Below, piece by piece: positions 1 through 6,210 of a stretch of DNA of 6,210 bases. Positions within the stretch are counted from its first letter, which is position 1. Each line of letters starts with the position of its first letter. The position numbers and the translations under genes were made by a program. Below the pieces are notes generated by a model. The model was given only the letters and a program-made list of their open reading frames with translations. It did no database searches and had not been told where the DNA came from. Origin of the DNA: Bacteroidaceae bacterium (lineage in GTDB: Bacteria; Bacteroidota; Bacteroidia; Bacteroidales; Bacteroidaceae); the NCBI GenBank assembly GCA_017557475.1, contig JAFYYO010000122.1, positions 1-6,210 of the forward strand. The letters run 5' to 3'.

Positions 1-1
1 G

Positions 2-331
2 CCACTCGAGGCAGTCGCTTTCCATGTTCCATGCATCACCACCTCTCTCAGCGGCTTTGGTGTTTGGGCATCGACAAGCGTTGGTCGAGACAGCAAGCTT
101 GAGGACGGCGTGGAAGTCATCGCTCGAAACGACTACAATTCACAGGAAGTAGCTGAGCAACTGAGTGCCACCATCGCCCGTTATTCCGCTTTCGACAAGA
201 AGACTATCGACAAAGTGCGTCTTAGTGCAGCTAAGCTCGCAGAGAAAGCACTCTGGAAGAACTTTATAACATACTACTACGAAGCCTATGATTTCGCTCT
301 GCGAAAGGCAAAAGAAAGAACAATTAAATAA
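2..331 (+). CDS. Glycogen synthase, GT3 (eukaryote-like) family, C-terminal fragment
   Basis: This is the last 109 residues of a glycogen synthase that begins left of the window. The enzyme transfers glucose from a nucleotide sugar to the non-reducing end of cytosolic glycogen. The frame is open from base 2 and starts PLEAVAFHVPCITTSLSGFG. That resembles the conserved C-terminal segment of GT3 (yeast/animal Gsy-type) synthases, where a proline-glutamate pair is followed by a 'P-ITT-SGFG' motif near the sugar-nucleotide site. A charged helical tail follows (about residues 50-109), ending in KERTIK. A GTG at 110 lies in this frame but is internal, because the homology extends upstream of it. 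GT3-type synthases, rather than bacterial GlgA (GT5), are usual in Bacteroidales. The stop is 11 bp before glgP, which indicates co-transcription of synthesis and breakdown enzymes. The family call is from recognised motifs; substrate preference (UDP- or ADP-glucose) cannot be read from this fragment. Confidence 0.88.
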   Translation, partial: PLEAVAFHVPCITTSLSGFGVWASTSVGRDSKLEDGVEVIARNDYNSQEVAEQLSATIARYSAFDKKTIDKVRLSAAKLAEKALWKNFITYYYEAYDFALRKAKERTIK

Positions 332-342
332 CCAATTAGAAT

Positions 343-2907
343 ATGAAGATTAAAGCAAGCAATGCAAACCAACCCTGCTGGAAGCCTGTAATGGTGAAAG
401 GAAACATACCTGCCGAACTCTGCAAACTCGAGGAGCTCGCCCACAATATGTGGTGGGTATGGAACTACGAGGCTCGCGATCTTTTCCGTGACCTCGACCC
501 AGACCTCTATCGTTATGCTAAGCATAACCCCATCGTGCTTCTGGAGCGTTTGAGTTTCAGCCGCAAGGAAGAGATTGTTAAGGATAAGAAATTGATGAAG
601 CGCATTAACGACGTCTATGATTTGTTCCGCAAGTATATGGATGTGGAACCAGATCATTCGCGTCCTTCAGTTGCATATTTCTGCATGGAGTACGGCATCC
701 ATTCCGCTCTGAAGATTTATAGCGGAGGTCTCGGAATGTTGGCCGGCGACTATGTGAAAGAGGCATCCGACTCTAATGTCGATATGTGCGCAGTCGGTTT
801 CCTTTATCGTTATGGCTACTTCACCCAGAGTCTTGCCATGGATGGGCAGCAGATTGCTAACTACGAGGCTCAGAACTTCGGTTCATTGCCTATCGAGCAA
901 CAGCTCAACGAGGACGGTACACCGATGGTTATCGACGTTCCTTATATGAACTATCATGTGCATGCTTTGGTTTGGCGAGTGAATGTGGGTCGCGTGAAAC
1001 TGTATCTGCTCGACACCGACAACGAGATGAACTCTGAGTTCGACAAGCCCATCACCCATGCCCTCTATGGTGGCGATTGGGAGAACCGCTTGAAGCAGGA
1101 GATTCTTCTCGGCATTGGCGGTATGCTTTTGCTCAAGAAGCTCGGCATCAAGAAGGACGTTTACCATTGCAACGAGGGACATGCCGCACTCTGCAACTTG
1201 CAGCGCCTGTGCGACTACATCCGTGATGGCTTGACATTCAACCAAGCACTAGAAATCGTTCGTGCCTCGTCTCTCTATACCGTACACACTCCCGTGCCTG
1301 CCGGTCACGACTACTTCGACGAGGAACTCTTCGGCAAGTACATGAGCGGCTATCCTCAGATGTTGGGTATCAGTTGGGATGAATTCATCGGAATGGGCCG
1401 CACGAATCCCGACGACCACAGTGAGAAGTTCTGCATGAGCACATTCGCCTGCAACACTTGTCAGGAGGTTAATGGCGTGAGCTGGCTGCATGGCGAGGTC
1501 AGCAAGAAGATGTTCAACGGCATCTGGAACGGCTATTATCCAGAAGAGAGCCACGTCGGCTACGTCACCAATGGCGTTCATTTCCCCACTTGGTGTGCTA
1601 CGGAATGGCGACAGATTTATGCCAAGTACTTCGACGCAAAACATCTCAGCGACCAGTCAAACGAAGAAATCTGGCACGGCATCTATAACTGTCCCGATGA
1701 GGAAATATGGGCAACTCGCCAGGCTTTGAAGCAGAAGCTCTTTAAGTACGTCAGCGAGCAATACAAGGAGACTTGGCTGAAGAACCAAGGCGACCCACAG
1801 AGAGTGGTTAAACTTCTTGAAAGCTTTAATCCCAACGCTTTGGTCATCGGCTTCTGTCGCCGTTTCGCCACCTATAAGCGTGCTCATCTGCTCTTCACCG
1901 ACCTTGAGCGTCTGAGCAAGATTGTCAACAATCCTGAACGTCCAGTCATCTTCCTGTTTGCCGGTAAGGCTCATCCTGCTGACGGAGCAGGTCAGGGGCT
2001 CATCAAGAAGATTTACGAGATAAGCCAACGCCCAGAGTTCCAGGCAAAGATTATCTTCGTGGAGGATTATGACTTCCTGTTGGCTCGTCGTCTCGTCAGT
2101 GGCGTTGATATCTGGATGAACACCCCGACTCGTCCGTTGGAAGCAAGTGGTACATCTGGCGAGAAAGCTGAGATGAACGGCGTCGTCAACCTGAGTGTTA
2201 AGGATGGCTGGTGGCTCGAGGGCTATCGCGAAGGTGCAGGCTGGGCACTCACTGAAAAGCGTACCTATGAGAACCAGGAGTATCAGGATCGTCTCGATGC
2301 TGCAACCATCTACTCTCTCTTGGAGAACGAGATTCTTCCTTTATATTATAATAAGGATAAGAACGGACTTTCAAAGGGTTGGGTTAAGGTCATCAAGAAC
2401 TCCATCGCACAGATTGCGCCTCACTACACGATGAAGCGTCAGCTCGATGACTACTACGATAGGTTCTACAACAAGCTTCGTGACCGCTCACAAAAGCTGC
2501 AGGCCAACGACTATCAGCTTGCCAAGGAGATTGCCCTCTGGAAGGAAGCTGTCGCAGAGCGTTGGGATTCCATCAATGTGGTAAGCATCAATAAGAGTGA
2601 AGATATTATCAATACGGGCCTAGAGGCTGGCAAGAAATACAACATTGAGGTTGTCGTTGATGAGGCAGGCTTGGATGATGCCATCGGTGTGGAACTTGTG
2701 ACTATCTTTACGGACAAGGATGGAGAGGATCATATCTACAATGTATATCCTTTCACCTTGAAGAGTCGCGAAGGTAACAAATACACCTTCACAGCCACTA
2801 ACAGTATGGATGACGCTGGCAGCTTCAAAGTTTGCTACCGTTTATATCCCAAGAATGCTAATCTTCCTCATCGTCAGGACTTCTGCTATGTGAAGTGGTT
2901 CGCATAA
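343..2907 (+). CDS. glgP: Alpha-glucan (glycogen) phosphorylase, divergent GT35 type
   Basis: This 854-residue cytosolic enzyme releases glucose-1-phosphate from alpha-1,4-glucan using phosphate and a pyridoxal phosphate (PLP) cofactor. The N-terminus (about 15-100, with [10 protein letters not shown]) matches the DUF3417 domain typical of the divergent subfamily. The catalytic core begins at YFCMEYG (112-118) and GGLGMLAGD (128-136). It continues through HCNEGHAAL (275-283), [11 protein letters not shown] (313-323), VTNGVHF (408-414), the [12 protein letters not shown] phosphate/PLP region (503-514) and FAGKAHPAD (539-547). The PLP-lysine motif [14 protein letters not shown] (600-613) makes K608 the likely Schiff-base lysine. 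Residues from about 740 to 854 look like a beta-rich accessory domain. Length and motif order are complete, with no frameshift. The ATG at 343 is chosen because it follows the upstream stop by 11 bp; the leader is A/T-rich with no Shine-Dalgarno, as is normal in Bacteroidetes. The 3' end overlaps the next gene. Glycogen versus maltodextrin preference is not resolved by sequence. Confidence 0.95.
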   Translation: MKIKASNANQPCWKPVMVKGNIPAELCKLEELAHNMWWVWNYEARDLFRDLDPDLYRYAKHNPIVLLERLSFSRKEEIVKDKKLMKRINDVYDLFRKYMDVEPDHSRPSVAYFCMEYGIHSALKIYSGGLGMLAGDYVKEASDSNVDMCAVGFLYRYGYFTQSLAMDGQQIANYEAQNFGSLPIEQQLNEDGTPMVIDVPYMNYHVHALVWRVNVGRVKLYLLDTDNEMNSEFDKPITHALYGGDWENRLKQEILLGIGGMLLLKKLGIKKDVYHCNEGHAALCNLQRLCDYIRDGLTFNQALEIVRASSLYTVHTPVPAGHDYFDEELFGKYMSGYPQMLGISWDEFIGMGRTNPDDHSEKFCMSTFACNTCQEVNGVSWLHGEVSKKMFNGIWNGYYPEESHVGYVTNGVHFPTWCATEWRQIYAKYFDAKHLSDQSNEEIWHGIYNCPDEEIWATRQALKQKLFKYVSEQYKETWLKNQGDPQRVVKLLESFNPNALVIGFCRRFATYKRAHLLFTDLERLSKIVNNPERPVIFLFAGKAHPADGAGQGLIKKIYEISQRPEFQAKIIFVEDYDFLLARRLVSGVDIWMNTPTRPLEASGTSGEKAEMNGVVNLSVKDGWWLEGYREGAGWALTEKRTYENQEYQDRLDAATIYSLLENEILPLYYNKDKNGLSKGWVKVIKNSIAQIAPHYTMKRQLDDYYDRFYNKLRDRSQKLQANDYQLAKEIALWKEAVAERWDSINVVSINKSEDIINTGLEAGKKYNIEVVVDEAGLDDAIGVELVTIFTDKDGEDHIYNVYPFTLKSREGNKYTFTATNSMDDAGSFKVCYRLYPKNANLPHRQDFCYVKWFA

Positions 2908-4217
2908 AGACAACACATTATACAGACCTGTTGCGCATCGGCGTGCCAATCATGATGGGCCAAATGAGCACCATCGTGATGGGGCTCGCCGATACGCTTA
3001 TGGTAGGGCATTACGGCACGAATGAGCTTGCTGCAGCAGGTTTCGTGAATAATGTCCTTGCTTTGCTCGTCATAGGAGGTATGGGATTCTCCTATGGCTT
3101 GACGCCTATCGTGGGAGCTTTGCTTGGAGAGGGTAGAGTGCATAGCATTGCAGGCAAACTGAAGAACGGACTCTTTGCATGTTCTGGAGTCGGACTGCTG
3201 ATGATGTTGCTTGCAGGTATGCTCCTCATTAGCCTTCCCTTGCTTGGTTTGCCGCAGGAACTCCTGCCTTTGATTCGCCCTTATCTGCTGATGTTGCTCT
3301 TGAGCATGCTGCCCTTGATGACATTCAATGCCTATAAGCAGTTCAGCGATGGGATACAAGATACCTCGATGCCGATGTGGATAATCCTCACCAGTAATGT
3401 CCTCAATATCATTGGAAACTGGCTCCTCATCTTTGGGCATTGTGGCTTGCCTGAGTTGGGATTGCTGGGTGCGGGCATAGCTACGCTGTTCAGCCGTATC
3501 ATGCAGTTGGTGATGATGGCAGGTGTGTTCCATCTAACGAGGCGCTATGGTCAGTATCGAGAGGATTTCCCTAATGGAAAGATAAGCGTCTCTGACCAAA
3601 GGGAGTTGCATCGAATAGGGTGGCCTGTGGCGTTGCAACTGGGCATGGAAGCAGCCTCGTTCAGTTTCAGTGCCATCTATGTCGGGTGGCTTGGAGCGAC
3701 AGCTTTGGCTGCACATCAAATCATGCTGACCGTCAGCCAACTCTTCTTCATGCTTTACTATGGCATGTCGGCAGCGGTAGCGGTTCAGGTCAGCTTTTAT
3801 CGAGGTGCAGGCGAGATGGAGGAGACGCGAAAAGTGGCTGCTGCAGGCCTTCACTTATGCTGGCTCATAGCCCTCATCGAAGGGATTCCTCTGTTCTTGT
3901 TGCGCGATAAAGTGGGCTTGCTCTTCACCAATAGCAGCGAAGTCGCCCGGCTTGTGGCTGCAATAGCCATTCCTTTCTTGCTTTTCCAAGTTGGCGATGC
4001 CTTGCAAAGTACGTATGCCAACGCCCTTCGAGGCATAGCTCGCGTGAAAGCGATGGTGTGGATAGCCTTCGTCGCATACATCCTCATCTCATTGCCACTT
4101 GGGTACATCTTCGGCTTTGTCTGTGGTTGGGGACTCGTAGGCATTTGGATGGCGTTCCCATTTGGCTTGACGACAGCGGGATTGCTTTATTATAAGGAGT
4201 TTAGGAAATGGAAATAA
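2895..4217 (+). CDS. MATE family multidrug/cation antiporter, NorM-like
   Basis: This 440-residue inner-membrane protein has about twelve hydrophobic helices arranged as two lobes joined near residues 215-240, the usual MATE size and layout. These pumps export cationic drugs or metabolites in exchange for Na+ or H+. Visible landmarks are [12 protein letters not shown] (30-41) in helix 1, [10 protein letters not shown] (152-161), GMEAASF (250-256), ALAAHQI (270-276) and [11 protein letters not shown] (376-386). D33, E252 and D368 each sit three positions before D36, E255 and D371 of Vibrio cholerae NorM (numbers recalled, not aligned), which supports the NorM subfamily and an intact ion site. 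The GTG at 2895 is the chosen start: it gives a short charged N-terminus before [12 protein letters not shown], and no better in-frame start is seen. It lies inside the end of glgP (13 bp overlap), so translation is probably coupled. The actual substrate is unknown. Confidence 0.9.
   Translation: MVRIKTTHYTDLLRIGVPIMMGQMSTIVMGLADTLMVGHYGTNELAAAGFVNNVLALLVIGGMGFSYGLTPIVGALLGEGRVHSIAGKLKNGLFACSGVGLLMMLLAGMLLISLPLLGLPQELLPLIRPYLLMLLLSMLPLMTFNAYKQFSDGIQDTSMPMWIILTSNVLNIIGNWLLIFGHCGLPELGLLGAGIATLFSRIMQLVMMAGVFHLTRRYGQYREDFPNGKISVSDQRELHRIGWPVALQLGMEAASFSFSAIYVGWLGATALAAHQIMLTVSQLFFMLYYGMSAAVAVQVSFYRGAGEMEETRKVAAAGLHLCWLIALIEGIPLFLLRDKVGLLFTNSSEVARLVAAIAIPFLLFQVGDALQSTYANALRGIARVKAMVWIAFVAYILISLPLGYIFGFVCGWGLVGIWMAFPFGLTTAGLLYYKEFRKWK
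4194..4199 (+). promoter_or_regulatory. Shine-Dalgarno-like site before trmO
   Basis: AAGGAG lies 8 bp before the trmO ATG, a good Shine-Dalgarno match. It is inside the last codons of the MATE gene (encoding part of YYKEF), so it could be chance. Bacteroidetes generally make little use of Shine-Dalgarno pairing, so its function is uncertain. It does agree with the ATG at 4208 as the start. Confidence 0.4.
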
Positions 4218-4900
4218 AACCTATCGCACATATTGAGACGGACTTCCCCACAAAGTTTGGAGTGCCTCGTCAGAGCGGGCTTGTCAAGGGCTTGAAGGGC
4301 AGGATTGTCTTCGAGAAGGAGTATCGTGACCCAGAGGCTTTGCGAGGATTGGAGGGCTTCAGCCACATCTGGTTGCTTTGGGACTTCAGTGAAGCAAGAC
4401 GAGAGGATGCGAAGTGGCAACCAACAGTGCGTCCTCCTCGGCTTGGTGGCAACAAGCGAATGGGAGTCTTTGCTACGCGAAGTCCGTTCCGTCCTAACAA
4501 TATAGGCCTCTCTTCAGTGCGCATCGTTGGCATTGACCTGCACACTTCGGAAGGCCCTGTAATAGAGGTCGAAGGTGCAGATCTAATGGATGGAACGCCC
4601 ATCTTCGACATCAAACCTTATCTTCCTTTTACCGACAGTCATCCTGATGCCAAAGGTGGATTTGCGGAGAGGACTGCTGAGAGCCAAATCACAACTGTCC
4701 ATCTTTCCGCAGAGCTCTTGTCTGCTTTCGATGAGGAGCACATCGAGGCGCTTCGAGAGGTGCTTCTTTCCGACCCTCGTCCCCATTATCACGATGATGC
4801 AGAGCGCATCTATGCAATGGAGTTCGCAGGTGAAGAGGTGAAGTTTCGTGTGAAGGAAGACGCTATAGAGGTGTGGTTGGAATGCAATAAAACAGAGTGA
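4208..4900 (+). CDS. trmO: tRNA (N6-threonylcarbamoyladenosine(37)-N6)-methyltransferase TrmO
   Basis: This 230-residue protein is close to the 235 residues of E. coli TrmO (formerly TsaA/YaeB). The enzyme uses S-adenosylmethionine to methylate t6A at position 37 of tRNA-Thr, giving m6t6A and improving decoding of ACY codons. Family signatures are all present: an N-terminal IAHIETDFPTKFGVPRQSGL (6-25), GLEGFSHIWLLWDF (47-60), VRPPRLGG (74-81), GVFATRSPFRPNNIGLS (86-102) carrying the conserved R-P-N core, DGTPIFDIKPYLP (128-140), and the C-terminal DPRPHYHDDAERIYAMEFAGEEVKFRV (189-215, split here as DPRPHYHDD and RIYAMEFAG). It belongs to the small beta-barrel class of methyltransferases. The start ATG overlaps the MATE stop by 10 bp, and the stop is 1 bp before the DUF3667 gene, so all three are probably translated from one message. 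Nothing is truncated. The family assignment is firm; the exact tRNA target is inferred from the E. coli enzyme. Confidence 0.94.
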   Translation: MEIKPIAHIETDFPTKFGVPRQSGLVKGLKGRIVFEKEYRDPEALRGLEGFSHIWLLWDFSEARREDAKWQPTVRPPRLGGNKRMGVFATRSPFRPNNIGLSSVRIVGIDLHTSEGPVIEVEGADLMDGTPIFDIKPYLPFTDSHPDAKGGFAERTAESQITTVHLSAELLSAFDEEHIEALREVLLSDPRPHYHDDAERIYAMEFAGEEVKFRVKEDAIEVWLECNKTE

Positions 4901-4901
4901 T

Positions 4902-5720
4902 ATGAAAATAGAAGAAAAGAGAACCAAGTGTCTTAACTGCGGCAACACATTCAAGGGGCAGTTTTGTCCTCATTGCGGACAGAAGGCCAGGACCAAACGC
5001 TTGCAGTTTGTCGAGTTGTTCAAAAACTTCATAGCCCCATTTGTAGGTGGTGACAGTAAGGTTGTGAACACTTGTCGCGACCTCTTTGTCCGACCTGGTA
5101 TCATGGTCCGAAACTATCTGGAGGGCAAACGTGCCAGGTATTACAATCCCCTGCAGATGTTTGTATATGTCATTACGACGTATGCCATCGTTTCCTACGT
5201 CTTGGGTGTCAGCTCATCTATCTTCGACGAAATGGCAGACTTGGACTTGGCCATGGAAGAAGAAACTATGGAGTATGCATCCATAGAGTTCTTTATGAAA
5301 GCTTTTAATGCACTTCATTCCAATAAATTATACGGAACACTTTTCTATGCGCTTCTGTCCGTCTTCCCTTATCATATGCTTTTCCGCACAAAGATTCAGC
5401 GCCCTGATGGAGCGATGCTTCCTTTGAACCGGACTGAGCAGTTCTACACCCAGATGTTCCATTCCTGCCTGAAAATGATGATTTCCATCATTCTTCTACC
5501 CGTTTGTCTGATAAATGGGATGGATAAAATCGTGCCAGACATCCATCAAATTGTAGCCTTCGTGTATGTTGTGATAATGTATAAGCAGCTTTTAGGCATT
5601 AGTTGGATGAAAAGTACCCTGCTCAACATCCTGGCTATCCTGCTGACTTTGATGCTTTTAATACTGGTGATATTTGTGGTGCTAGCTGGTGTGGTGGTGC
5701 TAGAGGTTGCTTTGAAATAA
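4902..5720 (+). CDS. DUF3667 family zinc-ribbon membrane protein
   Basis: This 272-residue protein has an N-terminal zinc ribbon with paired cysteines C10-x2-C13 and C22-x2-C25 (CLNCG and CPHCGQ). A conserved soluble stretch follows, ending in FVRPGIMVRNYLEGKRARYYN (62-82, key residues R64, P65, G66, Y72, G75, R77, Y80-Y81). This order is typical of DUF3667, common in Bacteroidetes and of unknown function. Hydrophobic segments at about 84-108, 143-161, 190-207, 213-232 and 238-270 suggest four or five membrane helices, with the ribbon probably cytoplasmic. Residues 109-127 form an acidic loop. The C-terminal helix is long and strongly Val/Leu/Ile-rich. The ATG lies 1 bp after the trmO stop with no evident ribosome binding site, so coupling to trmO is likely. 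It is the last gene of the plus-strand block. No enzymatic motif is visible, and no function is proposed beyond a metal-binding membrane protein. Confidence 0.85.
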   Translation: MKIEEKRTKCLNCGNTFKGQFCPHCGQKARTKRLQFVELFKNFIAPFVGGDSKVVNTCRDLFVRPGIMVRNYLEGKRARYYNPLQMFVYVITTYAIVSYVLGVSSSIFDEMADLDLAMEEETMEYASIEFFMKAFNALHSNKLYGTLFYALLSVFPYHMLFRTKIQRPDGAMLPLNRTEQFYTQMFHSCLKMMISIILLPVCLINGMDKIVPDIHQIVAFVYVVIMYKQLLGISWMKSTLLNILAILLTLMLLILVIFVVLAGVVVLEVALK

Positions 5721-5722
5721 AA

Positions 5723-5763
5723 GCCTCCGCAGTGAGGTCTCTCAACTAGCCACGCCTAGTTTA
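5723..5763 (+). terminator. Candidate 3'-end hairpins after the plus-strand block
   Basis: Three short inverted repeats follow the DUF3667 stop. One is CCTC/GAGG (5724-5727 with 5734-5737, plus a flanking G-U pair). The second is a competing bulged stem, AGTGAG with CTC-A-ACT (5731-5736 with 5741-5747). The third is a 6-bp stem AACTAG/CTAGTT (5744-5749 with 5756-5761) with loop CCACGC. The last is followed only by TTAC, not a true T-run, so this is a weak intrinsic terminator at best. Its position, at the end of a probable operon and before a convergent gene, is the main argument. The stems are short and partly exclusive, so chance cannot be ruled out. Confidence 0.3.
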
Positions 5764-5778
5764 CAATCATAACGTGTT

Positions 5779-5894
5779 ATGTTTGCCAACGACGCACGTG
5801 ATGTTTGCCGATGACACACGTGATGTTTGCCAACGACGCACGTGATGTTTGCCGATGACGCACGTGATGTTCGCCAACGACGCACGTGATGTTT
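5779..5894. repeat. Tandem array of 22-bp units in two alternating types
   Basis: Five complete 22-bp units (5779-5800, 5801-5822, 5823-5844, 5845-5866, 5867-5888) are followed by a 6-base partial copy (ATGTTT, 5889-5894). Each begins ATGTTTGCC (TTC in place of TTT in unit 5) and ends with the palindrome CACGTG. The middle alternates: units 1, 3 and 5 have AACGACG, while units 2 and 4 have GATGACA or GATGACG. Units 1 and 3 are identical, so the array also reads as a 44-bp dimer. There are no spacers, so this is not CRISPR. A degenerate ACGTG at 5772-5776 may be a decayed earlier copy. The array fills most of the gap between convergent genes. A minus-strand reading frame crosses it, but 22 is not a multiple of 3 and nothing suggests coding. 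Its function is unknown. Confidence 0.93.
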
Positions 5895-5900
5895 TCTCCC

Positions 5901-6210
5901 TTAATTGTTGAGGTCGGTCAGAGGAGCTGCTTCTGGAGCTGAACCCCACTCCTTATTAGGCTTCGGACTCATCGTGAACTCGAGTGTTCCGCCTTCCATG
6001 AGTTGCTCGTGAGTGAACCAAGGTTTGTTGAGTTCCTTGCCGTTGAGGCGTGCTTTCTGGATGAATTTGTTCTCCTGCGAAAGGCCTTTTGCCCTTACTG
6101 TGAACGTCTTGCCGTTAGGCAGATTGAGTGTCGCTTTCTCGAAGAACGGGCTGCCGATGGCGTAGGTTGTAGTGCCTGGCGTAACAGGGAAGAAGCCCAT
6201 CATCGAGAAC
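5901..6210 (-). CDS. GH92 family alpha-mannosidase, C-terminal fragment
   Basis: The last 102 residues of a minus-strand gene that starts beyond the right edge are present. They open with FSMMGFFPVTPG and continue YAIGSPFFEKATLNLPNGK, NKFIQKARLNGKELNKPWFTH and GGTLEFTMSPKPNKEWG. This is the conserved end of GH92 exo-acting alpha-mannosidases, which run to roughly 750 residues in total. GH92 enzymes are calcium-dependent, inverting glycosidases that remove alpha-linked mannose from N-glycans or yeast mannan; in Bacteroidales they are usually periplasmic or surface-exposed. The catalytic acids and any signal peptide lie outside the window, so linkage specificity and location cannot be judged. 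The two methionines at 6198-6203 are internal, since the family match continues through the preceding F-S to the edge. The gene ends in TAA directly beside the repeat array and converges with the plus-strand block. No polysaccharide-utilisation partners (SusC/SusD) are visible here. Confidence 0.9.
   Translation of the reverse strand, partial: FSMMGFFPVTPGTTTYAIGSPFFEKATLNLPNGKTFTVRAKGLSQENKFIQKARLNGKELNKPWFTHEQLMEGGTLEFTMSPKPNKEWGSAPEAAPLTDLNN

Noticed and set aside
110..331. A separate 73-residue gene starting at the GTG at 110
   Set aside because: The same frame is open to the left edge and carries glycogen synthase motifs upstream of this codon, so the GTG is internal.
1249..1644. Minus-strand reading frame of 131 residues within glgP
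   Set aside because: It is a shadow of the glgP coding frame with no family resemblance.
2886..3533. A long His/Gln-rich minus-strand reading frame (215 residues) opposite the MATE gene
   Set aside because: It is antisense to a well-supported membrane protein gene, and its composition is what complementary hydrophobic codons give. No domain is recognised.
5778..5785. TATGTTTG, matching the Bacteroidetes -7 consensus TAnnTTTG
   Set aside because: No TTTG-like -33 element lies at proper spacing, the other repeat units lack the TA, and no plus-strand gene follows it.
5779..5894. Possible CRISPR array
   Set aside because: Units abut directly with no unique spacers, are only 22 bp long, and no cas genes are nearby.
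5767..5949. A 60-residue minus-strand reading frame spanning the repeat array, with repeated ANITCV and GKHH-type peptides
   Set aside because: Its periodicity comes only from the 22-bp DNA repeat read in rotating frames. It overlaps the GH92 3' end in another frame and has no recognisable domain or start signal.

Overview
The window looks like a Bacteroidales chromosome, most likely Prevotella or a close relative. This is inferred from four things: a eukaryote-type (GT3) glycogen synthase followed directly by a divergent GT35 phosphorylase, a GH92 mannosidase, a DUF3667 protein, and A/T-rich, mostly Shine-Dalgarno-free gene starts. No species can be named from sequence reading alone.

Layout. 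Positions 1-5720 are a compact run of five plus-strand genes: the C-terminal end of glycogen synthase (cut by the left edge), alpha-glucan phosphorylase glgP, a NorM-type MATE transporter, the tRNA methyltransferase trmO, and a DUF3667 zinc-ribbon membrane protein. Spacings are 11 bp, a 13 bp overlap, a 10 bp overlap and 1 bp, so the block leaves no room for internal intergenic promoters and is probably one transcript. Positions 5721-5900 are the only real intergenic gap. It holds small candidate hairpins and a tandem array of five 22-bp units in two alternating types. Positions 5901-6210 are the C-terminal end of a GH92 alpha-mannosidase on the minus strand, cut by the right edge, so the gap lies between convergent genes.

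How the genes relate. The first two form a glycogen storage pair: one elongates the alpha-1,4-glucan and the other releases glucose-1-phosphate from it. The next three (drug/cation antiporter, tRNA-Thr modification, unknown membrane protein) have no evident pathway link to glycogen and appear to be coupled by position only. GH92 belongs to separate mannan or N-glycan use.

No clearly new multi-gene system is visible. The points most worth a second look are the alternating 22-bp repeat array and the uncharacterised DUF3667 gene coupled to trmO.
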